From Lutjanus erythropterus (taxonomy: Eukaryota > Chordata > Actinopteri > Lutjaniformes > Lutjanidae), in the NCBI GenBank assembly GCA_020091685.1, contig CM034599.1:20044006-20108005 (forward strand): DNA of 64,000 nucleotides, read 5' to 3'. Both the position numbers and the translations under genes were made by a program. The first letter of the stretch is position 1, and each line of letters starts with the position of its first letter. Positions 1 through 14,700 of this stretch are shown here, piece by piece. Under the pieces are notes generated by a model. It worked only from the letters and a program-made list of their open reading frames with translations. It was not told where the DNA came from and ran no database searches.

Positions 1-110
1 TTGTAGACTCTAACCTTAGCTGATCTTTGATCATATTATTAACGTTTTGAGTCTCCTGATGAGCCGAAACACATCAACAATCCAGTCTGAGGTGTGTTAT
101 ATCCATGCAG

Positions 111-3100
111 GGTTTTGGGTTTCCGTAAGCGGGCCCAGTCAGCAGAGGAGGAGAGCAGCGCATCACTCCAACATCTCACCCTCACAGAGTTCCTCAAAGA
201 GTATGTTTTCATCAAAACGGCCTCAAAGCCATGCATGAGTGGCTTAACTCATTCTAACCCCCCCCGCCATAAATCCATTCCCTAACACATCCATTAACAA
301 CATGGATTCTTTGCAGCTGTATTTGGTCATGTATGATCCCCCAGAAATACACTCAACAAAAATGTAAACACAGCACTTTTGTTTTTGCTTCAGTTTTTCA
401 TCAGTTGAAGTAAACGTTCTAAATCTTCTGCTGTGCACACAAAAGTTTTTCTCTCAAATTATATTCACAGATCTCTTAAAATCCTTGTTAGTGAGCCAAA
501 ATAATCCATTCACTTTGGTATCTGTAGCTCTATGTGAAATAGCCATAGTTCAGTGTCTAATTAATGTCTTTTTTTCCAAGATAAAACTGCACATTTTAGA
601 GTGTCCTTTCATTGGGACCAGTCCAAAGCACACCTGTACAGTAATCATGCTGTTTGATCAGTATCTTTATATGCCACACCTGTCAGGTTGATGACTCAAA
701 CAAAACTTTTGATCGCACAGAAGAAGTCTGAGATTTTTTACTTTTGCTCGTGAAAAATTGGATCAAAAACAAAAGTATGTGTATATTTTTATTGGGTGTA
801 GATTATATTAACACTTTGTGTCAGGTTACAATATAGGTTTTGCATGACTCTCTTGTTTACGTTTTGTCATCGTTGCCTTTCACCTAGAATGTGTAACGTT
901 AACTAGCATAAGTTTCTGTCAATAGCTGACACATTATTAATTGCATCTTGCCAAGGTCATGCTATAAATAGAATCCACTAGAGTCCATAGTGACTTCCAA
1001 GCATGCCAAGCATGTTGTTAAGAGTAATAGTCTGTAGACCAGGGGTCCTGGAAGACTGTCTGGACATTCTTTCATTCCAGCATGACACCAATGTACCTGA
1101 TTATTATTACCACTCTTCTTAGTATATTAAAGGTCCAGTGTGTAAGATTTACAGGAATTTATTGGCAGAATATACCAGAAATGGAATTTAAAAGTGGAGA
1201 CCTCTTAAAGTGATTATGTCTGCCTGGGTCAAATTAATCACTATGAGCAGATGAATATTACAACAGATTTCAGATTTTTTCTTCATTTCTCAAGCAGATG
1301 ATCATCTAATTGACATTTGTATAATTATTGCATGAATATAAAGTCATGAAACAGACAGCTTCACTGTTAACTGAATGATACTGTTTCAGAATACAATACA
1401 GCTGTTTGAAATGCTTTTCACAAATTAAAAGCAAATTTATTTTCACAAAATAAATTACAGTACTGTGTATAATTCAAATACACTATAATACAATACAGTA
1501 CTGTATATAAATTATATCTCACTGTAGTTTTGCAAACACATCTCTTGTTGTTTTTGGCATTTGTCATAATTGTTTTTTTCCCATCATGATTTCAGTATAC
1601 ATGCAGTAGGAGCATCAGGTAACCAGTCTGAAGCAGATGGAGCAAAGTAAAAACTTTACTATACTTTACTTAAGGTTTTTGATCACTGTAACCGGTTTAC
1701 AATGTATTCACAAGTATGTTTTCACCTGAAAATAAGAATCATCGGTTTTTGCTACCTTAGAATGAACCGTTTATGTTTACAGGGGGCACAAACCGGCTAG
1801 ATGCCACTCAATCTTACACACTGGTCCTTTAAAAGTACTCAAATAATGATAGGTTTTATATTGAGTGTGCATGGACCACAGGCCAAAATAATGTGAGATG
1901 TTGCTGACTGAATGTTCACACTAAAACAGGATCGAGGATGAGGAGTGGGACAAGTACATAATCCCATCTAAGGTCGAGTCAGAAAAGTACAAAGTCAGCC
2001 GGACCTTCAGCTTCCTGAAGAGCAGGATGTCCAGCACTCGTAACAAGACCAAGGTGAGGAAACACAGGGCAAAATATTACAGCTGCCCCTTGAAAGTTCA
2101 AGATTGTAATGATCAGTGAAGGACTCTTCAGCTGACTGAGATTCTTTAAGTCAAGGAATGTTTTTTCCCATATAATAACAATAACTGGATAAAAAAGAAA
2201 GAAGCATACAAAAATACACAGAGATAACATTTCAGTGATGAATTCTAAATATGAAGAATCAAGATTTCACCTGCATGATAGTTTAAATTAATACATATTA
2301 AAAAAAAAAGAGCTGGAGGCCTCCCAAATTTGTGCAGTAAAAGGTTTACCACCTCTCAGACAGCCCAGGTCAGGATTCCTTTGCTGGGGAGCCATTGTCC
2401 GTGCATGGTGCCTTTATTTGGCGAGGGAGAAAATTCCCTCTCCTCAGGTCTTAGCAACGGGACACAGTGAAAATATCCTCTTACATAATGCACAGAACCC
2501 CCCTTCACACAGCATGAGGAACCAAAACACATTCCATAGTATTCTCTCAATCTCATAAACACGTGAGCGAGTGTTGAAGAACATGTTTCCATGTATGTAC
2601 AGACACTCGATGCACATGAACAGTCAGAAAACAAACACGCGCTCTCGGACTTCCTTGTGAAGTTTGATAAGAAAATAAACACTGCACTATCTCGCAAACA
2701 CACAGAGGAATCCCCCTTAAAGGATAGAGCAGCACAGCAGCAGCCTGTCTCCATGGCCCTTAACAAAGCAAACAGAAAAGCTCACTCAGAGGCCCCTTTA
2801 TCTCAACTAGCTCCACTTCAACAGGTGTGTTTCAGCAGTAGGATGACTGCTAGTGTCTGCCTGCTGCCCACAGTCGTGTTTCTTACATGATATTGTGGCA
2901 TTAACTGCAGTAAGTGTTGGCTACATGAATGAGTTTAAGCTATTTATGTATGACTGGTGTTTCAGGTGAAGGGGAAGGAGGTGAAGGAGGGAAAGGAGAA
3001 GTCGGGAGCCGTTAATGGACACCAGTTTGTTCCTGTTTCTCCATCTGGTCCCGCTCTCTGTGTGGCCTGTGAAAAGTCTGTTTCTGGGAAGGAGCTGTTG

Positions 3101-6100
3101 CAGTGCTCCAGTAAGTACTGTACTGTCAGTGCCGTTGTTGTTTTATGTCTGTGGTGGCTGCACTGTTTAGGGTTTGTGTAAATCTGCTCGCACATGCTGC
3201 CTTGATGTTTTGTTTAGCCAAAGACGTGAAGTCAGTTTTCTTCCCCTCGCAAAGTCAACATGGATCACGAGGAGCGGGGCAGTTTGAAAGCCATCTGGAC
3301 ACAGAATCCAGAGATGTGGTAATTTTGTTTGTTGTCAGTGGACTGATGAAATTAACTGGGATTTCATCTGCCTTTTGTCCGTAGGCTGCTTCCTGAATGT
3401 TCATAAAAACTGTCGGGATTCTGTCGCCACTTGTGCAAAGGTAATTACCGGCACCACGCACCTCATTTCTCAAAACCAACAAGGAAGAATAATGAATGAT
3501 TTCAATTATAGTTTCCTCACAAACATTAAAACAGCTGTTGGGTGAAGGGCACTGCATGTCTGGGACTACTTTTTATCAACCCAGGTACAAACATTCATTT
3601 AAAGATATTTGCATGAATGAATACATTTGAATGTCAGGAGTCAGATATATAACATAACATAACATAACATATTGGTTATATGGTGGAAACACCTGTCTCA
3701 AATAAGTTTTTACATAGTGCACATTTAACTCAGTTGACTGATCAGCTGTTTCTGCTGTCAGCGTCAAATGACAGGTCGATGAATCCTGACGATCTCTCTG
3801 TTTTTCTGGACTCTGGAGGACATTTGTCAAGTTGAGAAAATAACAGTTATCTCTACTTGAGCTGGGAGACTACAAATTTTTAACTGAAAGGGTCTTACAA
3901 ATAGATGGTACAGATGGCATCATGGGACATGTATGATCTAGAATTACTACAGCTTGATCTATACAAGGGACTAAAAATCACATTATCTTGGCTTCCGCTG
4001 CCTCAATTTAGCTTCTTTTTTTTTTTTTAATTGTCTCATAAATCCTCATTTTAACCGTGTGTTACTCCATCACTAGTGAAGAACCCTTTACTCCGTCAAT
4101 AGACAGAGTATCGCATTCTGAATTAAAGGTGCCCTGTTGGGTTTTCATGTAAATACAAAAGTTATGTTTACATTCAGTGATTCTCACTAAAATACATTTT
4201 TGTCTGTCACAAACAAGCTTGGCGTATTTTCTTTTCCTCATAAAACATTTTCATGATTTAAATATTTTAAACCATGCATTGTTTATATATACAGTGTGTT
4301 TACTAGCTTGTATTCTTCTTTGTCACTGCCTTTGCTGCCGCCTTTGTATGTTCTTGTTTGTGTTACCGCCAACATCTGTCACTCAGTAGAAAAGCATCAA
4401 AGCACTGCCAGCATGCTCGCCCATTTGTCCTTGCATGTGGCCATGATACAAACAAAAGGGGGCCCCCTTCCCACAAACATTGCTTCGTTACCACTAGTGC
4501 CACCAGTGGTTAAACACTCCACAGGTTGGCACAGTTAATTAGGGCTCTACTGAATATCATTTTTTTAACATGAAGCGTCAAATGTCTGTCCTCATGGTTT
4601 ATGATCACATCACCCTAAAAAGATCTAAAAAATTAATTTAAAAAAATACTAAAATGTGTGTTATTGTGAAACAACTCTAGACAAAGCAGGTGGAAATATC
4701 ACCTTTTCTAGTTTTTCTACTTTTACTCGAATTGTCATCAACTTGAGTAAAGTGTTACCCTCACTTCACCTGGTTCACTGTGACCACCGCAGCTTCTACT
4801 CTGCTGTCCACTCTATGAAAAAATAAAGTAGCCCAATCTTTATCTGCAACTGATAGCCATGCACAACCATCAGATGACCACGTCCAGTGGTCTGAGACAC
4901 TGTGCTGTGTGGCAGCAGCAGTTCAAATCCAGCTTTTGTTCCTCCGTCTCTGTCCTCTGTTCCCCGTCACACTCTGCTGTGCTGTCCAATAAAGGCAAAA
5001 TGCCAGAGAAAGAAACAAATCTGAGCCTGACGCAGACTGGGAGGAAGTTGGTACAATAGGAAGAGTAAATTCCAACACTTGGTGACAAAGGAACTCCTGG
5101 AATGTGTCGGACATCACAAACCGATGATGTATAACGAGAGTATTGGGGGTTGTCTCTATAAAGTTTTTGTCTTGGCCTAATTGACTCCAGTATTGACTGG
5201 ATTTGTTGTGTTATACCCCATCAGGCTGATGTCTGGAGCACAAACAGTATGATTTACAGCCGCCGATGTTAATATGATTATGTGTTTCCTCAGAAGCCAC
5301 AGGAGAGGAATGCTCTGCTGATGAAAAGCAAGACCTTGTCTCTCCCACAGAGTGAGTCAAAAAATTACGGCATGCCCCCCCCCCTCATACTGTCCTCCCT
5401 TAGCCTTTGATTAAGTTCTTACCTGTCCTCCCTCGTTTCTCCTGTACTAGATTAAGAAACGATCCTCACCCCTCATCCCTCCCTCCTTCCTGTTGTTCTT
5501 TCCTGGTAAAAAAAAGTTAAATTTTAATCCCTCTCAGTGGGGGAGCTGGCCTGGATTGTGTTTATGTGTGCATTTGTGCATGAGGACTGAAGTTGATTGT
5601 TTCTCTTACATTGACAGGATCATTTTTATTTCTTGATTTGAGGCCGCGCGTCTTCACTGAGTGTTTGATGTCTGATGAACGCTTCAATTACCAGAACATA
5701 TCGTCATAACTGTAGGCTGCAATTAAACAATGACGGATGAGAAATGCAGACCTCCTCACAGCTTTATAATCCAGTTACTGTTACATACATGTAAACAAAG
5801 CATCTGAACACAGGCCAGACATTTGAAGTGTTTATTTGTTGAATGGGAAAGCCTCCAAGGTGTGACTGATTCTTCCTCCTGCTCGTTGTCCCCGTCTCTC
5901 CTCCAGACTCTGTGAAAGACAACCCTCCAGCCTCCAGTTTCTCCTCTTCCACTTCACTTCCCACGATGACCAGAGAGAAGAGAGAAACAGTTGCCCCGCT
6001 TTCCAAAAGTCTCTCCATCTCTATAGATAGCAGGTAGGATGGCAGTAATACAACTATACATCAACCAGTACATCAGAATGATATTTGAATTAGTTATATT

Positions 6101-9100
6101 ACCATCACTACAAAAAACTATAGTCACATTAACTCCTAACATTAATGTTTTAATGTTAAAATGTTTTAAATATTCATTTTTTATACATATATATAATTTT
6201 ACCATTGAATGGGTGATGTTAGCCAACTTGCCTTAAGGTCGTACTTTCCACCAAAGCCTTTTTCATTCATCTTCATCTCAATGAGATGTTTGATTTTGAA
6301 TGTTGGCAAAAAGTAATGTGACTTCATTTCCCTGGAATCTGGAATTTTGAAACACTTAAGTAAATAAAACCTTAGTTCACACTTGTACACAGGTTATAGA
6401 AAAAAAACTAAAGACTAGGTGTGAAAAAGTTAAAGACTAGATTTGGAAGCAAACAAAAACTAAGTACTTACACAACTAGCTAAACTAAAATAAAAACATA
6501 CAGAAAATGTCTTTTAGTTTTTTAGCCTTTGTCAACAAAACAAGCATGAGATGGCACTGTTGCGTGTGTTTTTGGCGCTGGGATGTCTACATGAGTGTGA
6601 CTCAGTTGCCTTCATGAAGAGTTGTGTTTAGGTTTGTAAAACCTATTCTGAGCCCTGCCTCCATATGAGAATTTTTTAAAAATTAAACTGGAAAAAAAAA
6701 ACAACTTAAAAAAATGTTTTTAAACTGAAACTGAATCGAACAATCACATAATACTAAACTGAATTGAAAACAAAAATTAAAAATGAAAATAATGTAAAAA
6801 TTGATGAAAAATATACAAGTAGAATAACTCAGCTGCATCTCTATGCAAACACTCCATTTGTCATTTTTCAGACCTGAACTTCTTTTTTTGTTTCTGCACA
6901 GACGTCTGAGCGATGCAGCAGGGGTGGACAGTGAGTGCAGTGTGCCAGCTTGCACTAACAGCTCATTATCTGATGAGGGGACGCCGTTCACAGCGACTCC
7001 CCCGTCAACCGAACAGCCAATCACTGCACATGGTGAGAAAGACAAGTTTACGTGTCACACCTAAGCACACACAGCATAGAGCATTAATGTAAAGTGGATG
7101 GTGTTTTTGTTCGTGCAGATGCTGTCGATGCTTCTCTGCTGAGCGACCTGTCAGCTGACCTGCTGGGACTTGATGTCGAGTCGTGGAGTCTTGCAGTCAG
7201 TCCAGAGTTTTGCAGGCAACATGACAGACGCACCATCAAAAGACAGGATGTTATTTATGGTGGGGCAACTCTTCTGAATACAATATTATAGATGAGGATT
7301 ACCTGCTAATCATACTGTGTCTTCATAAGTCCCGCCCCTTTTCTTTGAGTGCCGTTGAGCGAGTTTGGTACCTTGTCCTTTTTTGTCAGAATTTGTTGAA
7401 CTTTGTCACTGAAACCATTATGAAGCCACTTTTACCTGTTGCAGATCCACTGGGATTCAGCCAAACATTATTTTGTCGGGCTAATCACATTGTCCAAGCA
7501 AGTTTATTTCAATCAATGAGATTATTTCAGCCATCTGCACCTGAAAACATGCACTTTTAGTTCGATGTCCATAACCCGCTCTCACTGCCTCCATACAGAA
7601 CTCATGCAGACGGAGCTGCACCATATCCAAACCCTGACGGTCATGTCGGAGGTGTTCAGAAGAGGCATGCTGGAGGAACTGCAGCTCGACTGGGACTGTG
7701 TGGCTCGGATCTTCCCCTGCTTGGACCCCCTGCTGCTCTTTCACAGAAACCTCTTTGGAGCGCTGCAGGAACACCGACAGGCCGCAAGCCAACCTGAGAA
7801 CCCCCGAAATTACCTCATCCATCAGATTGGAGATGTGCTGCTTCAGCAGGTTGGTGAAAGCGCATTTGTGGACGATAACTAGAGGTCAACACTCACACCA
7901 CTTGTAATCAAAGATCCCAAAAATCCATTTCTAAGAAAAAAGTCAGTTCCTGCACATTCTTCTGACCTGTGCATTGATTTGTTGAAAAAGTGCAGAAGTT
8001 TCAGTCGCAAAGAAAGGTCCTCAGGACCGGCACTTTTTGTAATAAATCAATTCAGAGGTGATAAGTGTGCATGAATTCACTTTTTATTTGTAAAAGAGGA
8101 CCCATTTGTGCACATAAAGACAGACAGATACATGTTCTATTGTCCGTGTTTTATGGTCTATTTCTCAGTTCTCAGATGAAAATGCTGAGAAGATGAAGCA
8201 AGTGTACGGAGAGTTCTGCAGCCATCACACCGAGGCCGTCAATGTCTTCAAAGAGCTGCAGCAACAAAACAAAAAACTCCAAATCTTTGTCAAAGTAAGC
8301 TCTGCAACCGGACTGCTTGTGTTTTTTAAATAAGGGTTTTATAGTGAAATGTCTTGATTGAAGAGGTATTTATTCAAGTGTTTACCTCTCTGCTCACAGC
8401 AACAGAGCAATAACTCCCTGGTCAGACGGAGAGAGGTGCCAGAATTCATCCTGCTGGTCACTCAGCGCATCACCAAGTACCCCGTGCTGCTGGAAAGGAT
8501 ATTACAGTACACTCAGGGTACGTCAGCTCACCTGTGTTCCTCAACAAAACCATAAATATATGCAGATACCCCAATACTCAACTTTATTTAGACCAAACCA
8601 GAGCTGGTGAATGTTGGAACAGTGGAAAGACGAGCCAACAATGAATAAAGTGCCTTTTACGATGATAAAATTACTGGGTCTGTGAGTCTGGTGGCTTTGG
8701 CGAGAACCATAAAAGAGCTGTTTCTAGTTAAACAAAAATGTCTATCTCTGTAGTGATCCTTTCCATAATATTGCCAGACACTTGTAATAACAATGTGAGT
8801 CTATCAGTGGCAAAAGCAAGAACTCGTATTGTGACAGTGCGCTATTACCTAGTTACACTGCAGCTCAGTTTAGTTTCTGCCAGCTGCAGCGCTCTCCCTT
8901 AATATTGGACCTATTTTAAAAATTGTATTCATTAGACCCACACAAAAACATGGGAAAATAAGGTTGAGGTTGAAAAATACAGAAGTTACCCTTGTATTAA
9001 GTTCTGTGGAAGCAACAAAACAAAGGACAAGGGACATTTTTATGTTCTTGCATAGCAAAATAATTGCATGTTTCAGGCTAGACTATTACATGAAAACTAC

Positions 9101-11692
9101 TAATACTGCTTGAAAATATTTGCTTTTCATGACTCAGAATCTATACATTATTTTTTTTTTAGGAAAATGTTTTCTATATAGGGAAAAAGCAGACTTGTTG
9201 AACACTTTGTGAGTGTTTTATGTTGAAGATATGCCATTTAAAGAGCCTAAAAAACTTATTTTGACTTGGAGTGTTTTATCGAGGATAAAATATTTTAACG
9301 TGACCTCTGCATTTACACACACAGAGGGAAGTCAGGAGCACTCGGACCTGTCCAGCGCACTGGCTCAGATCCGCGACATCATAGCTGCAGTGGACCTGAC
9401 TGTCAGCAAGTACGAGAAGTGTCAGGAGCTGCAGGAGGTGCTGGCTCGCCTAGAGAACAAAAGCTTTGCCAAGCTAAAGAACGGCAAGGTGTTCCGGAAA
9501 CAGGACCTTCACAGCAAACACAGGGATCTGCAGCACAAAGGGCTGGTCTACTGGAAGACGGCCACGGGACGTCTAAAAGGTGTGTATGAGATCATCTGTG
9601 CCTCACAAGCTTTTTGAGTTTGACAGACAGCTGATCAACATGTATTTTATATATATAATTGTTTTCTATGTTTTTCAGATACTCTGGCTCTCCTGCTCAC
9701 AGACGTTCTGGTGTTCTTACAAGAGAAAGATCAGCGCTTTGTATTTGCCGCTGTGGTGAGCCTGGACCTGAAGAGCATTTTAAAATCAGAGACGCCATTT
9801 CTCTCCACTCTTAAATGATCTTCACAGGGTTTTATCTGTTTTTTCCAGGACCAGAAGCCTCCTGTGATCCCACTGCAGAAGCTAATTGTTAGAGAGGTAG
9901 CCAATGAGGAGAGAGGGATGTTCCTCATCTCCGCCTCGTCGGTGGGACCAGAGATGTATGAAGTGCACACCACCACCAGAGACGAGAGGAACTCATGGAT
10001 GAGACAAATACGAAAAGCTGTAGAGAGGTGTGTGTGTTTGTCTGTGTGGGTATTTATGTGTCAGAGCTTCAATTCTGAATCTTTCTTTCAAAGGTCTTTT
10101 ATTGATTGTCAGTAATTAATAAAACAGTAACTGTAAAGGGTAAGGAATTTTTGTTTTTCTGAACAACACTGACCCTTGTCAAAAAAAATTGAAATCATAT
10201 ACAACAATATGGAGAAAATGATAATATACCTTAACAGTAAGAAAGAATTAGTCAAAAATAAGCCAAGAAATAATAAAAAATAGAAAATAAATAAATAAAT
10301 AACATAAGACAAGGAACAGAAAAAAGGAAAGCTCCTTATTACTGTAGTGGGTTTCTCAAAAAATTAGCTTCCATTCAGAATCTGTGAGCGTGTGTGTGTT
10401 ATTTGTTAATGTTTGCATGTGTTACACATTATCTGACCTACTGGTCTACCTGGCAGTTGTCCTGAGGAAGAAGAGGAGGAGGAGCGAAGTGCTGAGACAG
10501 AGGAGGCCAGGCGAGTGGCTGAAGTGAGAGTCCAGAAGATTACCAAGTTCCAAGGTAACCAAACATCTGTGTGCCCACCCGCAAAATCCGTCAGTGTTAT
10601 TTTTATTTATCCTTTATTTAATCAGGAAGATGTCATCTTGCTGGTCAAGATGGATGGTAAAAAAACAAAACTTTGTGTAGAACATCTGTGCAACATTTCA
10701 TCATACAATATTTTGGTTTGTATGTTTTGGTCACAAAATACACCAAAACACCAGAAACAGAATACATCATCGGTTCGCTATCATCATTTCTGTCAGAACC
10801 ATAAAAACAAGTCCTAATGTTTGTGTTTGTTTTGTGTAGAGACACTGTTGGGTCAGGACCAGCGAATCTGCAGCAGCCTGGAGGAGAAGTTGCAGCTTTA
10901 TGCCGAGCTCACCGAGTTAACCCTCCACTCACCAGAAGCTGTACCACATCGCCATCTGCTGGTGCAGCCAGACACCGACAGTGAGACGCCACGACAGGCC
11001 TCCTCGCTGCTCACAGCTGCACTCAGAGAAGGTAAAAAAAAAAAAAAAAAGCTGGTGTGGGCGGCGGCATGATGCTGCAGTCATACATCAGTGCGAAAAC
11101 ATATTTCACAAGCCTAAAGATGGCTGATGATTATGACAAGTGACAAACCTACATAAAAAAGTTAACATGAACGCACAATTCTGGCATTTTTTTCGGTCCA
11201 TGACTTTAAAATCCCCCCAAAAATTAAAAATCCTTTGGTTGAGGGGAAAATCTATTTTGGTGGGCATCAAAATAAATCAAATCTTTGAAACAGTTGGTCA
11301 TTTTATGCACCAGGTCCTTGCCAAAAGGGAGCTTTAAACAAGGTTTTTCAGAAGTACACACTATTTTTACACTCACTTGTATATTTTTACTAATCTTAAG
11401 CAAATTGTATAGTTTTTTTAAAGCCCCTGGTACACAGCCATGGTACACCAACACTGGTGTTTTTACTTATATTACTTTTCAGGACTGTGTTGTCATGTGC
11501 AGACCATACTTTATCAATATCTCCTTCACTCTCCTGTTAGTTTTTAGAGTTGGGACCAGTTGAATCCAATTGGATGCTGATACTGACTTAATTCATTCAT
11601 CACTCATGGACTGATGTCAGCAATTCATGTACTGATCCTGATTCCATAGTGTGATGTTTTTATGCCAGCTGTCTGGGACTTAATTCGTTTTG

Positions 11693-11739
<47 letters not shown>

Positions 11740-14700
11740 GTCAGTGAGATACAAAGAGGGAGAGGAAGAAAGGAGGTACAGATGCATGTTCAGAGAGGAG
11801 CAGACATGTAGTCATTCTTGTGGTACCTGTCTGGTTGTCTGAAAGTCTCACAGAGATTCTACATTGACAAGGCATGATTGGGATCAGCAGATATGTAAAT
11901 ACAGATAATGGAAATCAAATCAGAGCTGATAAAAAGTGTATTGGTGCATCTTTACTAGTTTTGTTGCACCTGTAGACCCTTTTCACAGCAGACATTTTGA
12001 CATGTCATTATAGAAACGGCAGGGTGGTAATTAGAAACATTAATAATGGCGCATCCCATTTATTTTGGTAGCTAGGTCCCCTGTTGAATAAGTCAGTGTT
12101 TATAGTGCATGGCCTCTGGCTTCTGTTTTAACAAAGTCATAATGTCCGCTATCTATTAGGGCTGCACAACTTGCACCTTTACTCTTCTTATCTGTGTACT
12201 GAGTTTGGTGAGTTCCGTTCATAAGTCAGCCTAACCTCAACCTGATCTCTAATCAGACAAAGTAGGAGAAAACTCCTGTGGGGACTTTTAATCAAGCAAG
12301 ACGCAGCTTTGCAAAGCACATCAACACTGCATTGTGACAAAATAGATATTAAACATTTATCTTAACCATTCATAATGGTTTTCAAAAGGTCTTAAAGTGT
12401 GTAAAGGCTCTGTTGTTGTTAGGGTTGGCATTTGGAAAACAGAGACTTATTCACAAATTTAGCATGACTTTTGACAGATGTTTTCTTCTTCTGCAGCAGA
12501 GAACCTGATTGCCCTCCTGCAGGCCCGTGATGTCATTTCTGTACAAAGTCAGAGCTCTCCTGTCCGAGCATCAGAGGGCTGCAGCTACAACAGCCACGGC
12601 AGCAGCATCCAGGAGTCTCCCTCTGAACGTCAGTCACAGATATTCACTTTGTTATATTTGTCCTTAAGTTGACATTGACCTCATACTTCTTGGCCAATAT
12701 GGGTGGACCACATTGCCCAACATGTGGAAGCAGTGACACTTACTTTGGCCTTTCTTCTGCTCTTGTTGCTGCAGCGGATTATCTGAGCACGCTCAGTATG
12801 AGCTCCGCCTCTCTTGGGTCAGACAGCGAGCTGACAGGGATGGACAGTGCATTGTGGAGCTCTGCTGTTGAGCTGAGGAGAGGAGACACCAAAGGGACAC
12901 TGTTAAAGGTTCACACACTGTAGTTTCCCATAAGCACTGTTTGTTTATGAATAAAATGAATATGCCTCACTGTTCCCCTGTAATAACACAGTTTTCTATA
13001 GGTGGCAGAGAGTGTCCAGAGTTTGACCCAACTTCTCTATAGCCTGCAGGTGAGAGACAAGTTTCAGTATCTGTGACTGAATGCACAGTTGAATATTTGG
13101 CTTTGTGAAAGGACAGGATTAACATTGAAAACTGGGTATTCTTTAGGTAAACACAAAATGATTATAAATGACTATAAGACTTGGGTTAGTTTCTGATAGA
13201 TGTTTCCACTTCTATAAAAATCCTGTTAGACTGTTTTATTGAATCTTTTATCTTCATTTTCATTAAATGAACAAAACACTCACATTTTGTCATAATGATT
13301 TAGCTCTTTAGCAAATATAGGATTTGTCTGGAAAATATTGTGTTTTAGTCCATTGAATTCCCTTTTTACGTTCTTTCTTCATGACTTAAAACAGCTTTGA
13401 AATATATATTTTAATAGATTTTATAAGGGATTGATCAAAAGCTCTCACAGTGGTTCTATTATACAGGTAGTAACTGAGTGTGATCGTGTGTCTTCTCTTT
13501 GTGTCGACAGGCTGCTGTAACCCTCCAGGATAGTTGTCATGAAGTCCAGAAACTCCTTCTCCAGGAGGGAGAGAGACCTCAGCTCCGAACTATCACCTCC
13601 CTCCAGAGCAGTCTGGTATGAGCCACATCCTACTCATCTTACAATAAATACCTATACTTCACAGCAGCATATCTGCGTTTTTGAGGAAGTTGGTCAAGAA
13701 CACAGTTGCCTTATTTTGAAATAATGACAGAAAGGATTTAAACTTGTTGTTTGCCAGGAGCAGGAGAAGCAGAGGAGTGTTGATAAGAAGAAAGAGGAAG
13801 TAGAAAAGAAGGGTTTAGAGAGGAAGAAAGAAGAGGTGGATGAGGTTCAGAGACTCCACGTGAAGCTCAAACAGGATCAGCAGCGTTGGGACAAAGAGTG
13901 TCTGACCAGAGAAAAACAACAGGTAAGCTTCATGCTTATGTTCTGGGGCCTTAGTACAGAAAACATCCTATATTATATCAATAAATTGTATTATATTACT
14001 AAGATTGGATTTTCATGATTTGGTTATATGGAAATAAACCTAAATCTAACTTTAGGAATCCTATCTTGTCTTACTTCATCCTATCTTATCTCAGGTTAGA
14101 AAACTCTAAATATTCAATCCAACATCGCTTATCAACTTTTGTCTGTTACCTTGCAACCAGTGATACCTACCTCATTTCACTGAGCTGAACAACGCTGTAG
14201 TTGTTGGTTAGCTTCTAATCTGTGAGATAAGAAGGCCAAGATTTTTGGGAGTTTGGATGCTTGTGTAGTACATTTTTACTATCTTATGTTAGGATAGGAA
14301 CATTGACTTAGGGCCTCTAAGTGCCATGGTTACCATCCATCCATCCATTTTCTGTAACCGCTTATTCCAGAAGGGTCGCGAGTTGCTGGAGCCTATCCCA
14401 GCTGACATTGGGCAAGAGGCAGGGTTCACCCTGGACAAGTCGCCAGTTCATCACAGGGCTGACACATAGAGACAGACAACCATTCACACTCACATTCACA
14501 CCTACAGGCAATTTAGAGTCACCAGTTAATCTAGCATGCATGTCTTTGGACTGTGGGAGGAAGCCGGAGAACCCGGAGAGAACCCACGCAAACACGGGGA
14601 GAACATGCAAACTCCGCACAGAAAGGCCCCAGTCACAAACTCCCCAGCACCCCAGCCGGCTAGGGGATTCAAACCCAGGACCTTCTTGCAATGAGGCCCA

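Noticed and set aside
2356..2890. Opposed open frames of 136 (minus) and 99 (plus) codons in a RhoGEF intron
   Set aside because: They overlap each other, have no recognisable domain, and lie in an intron whose flanking exons join cleanly in phase.
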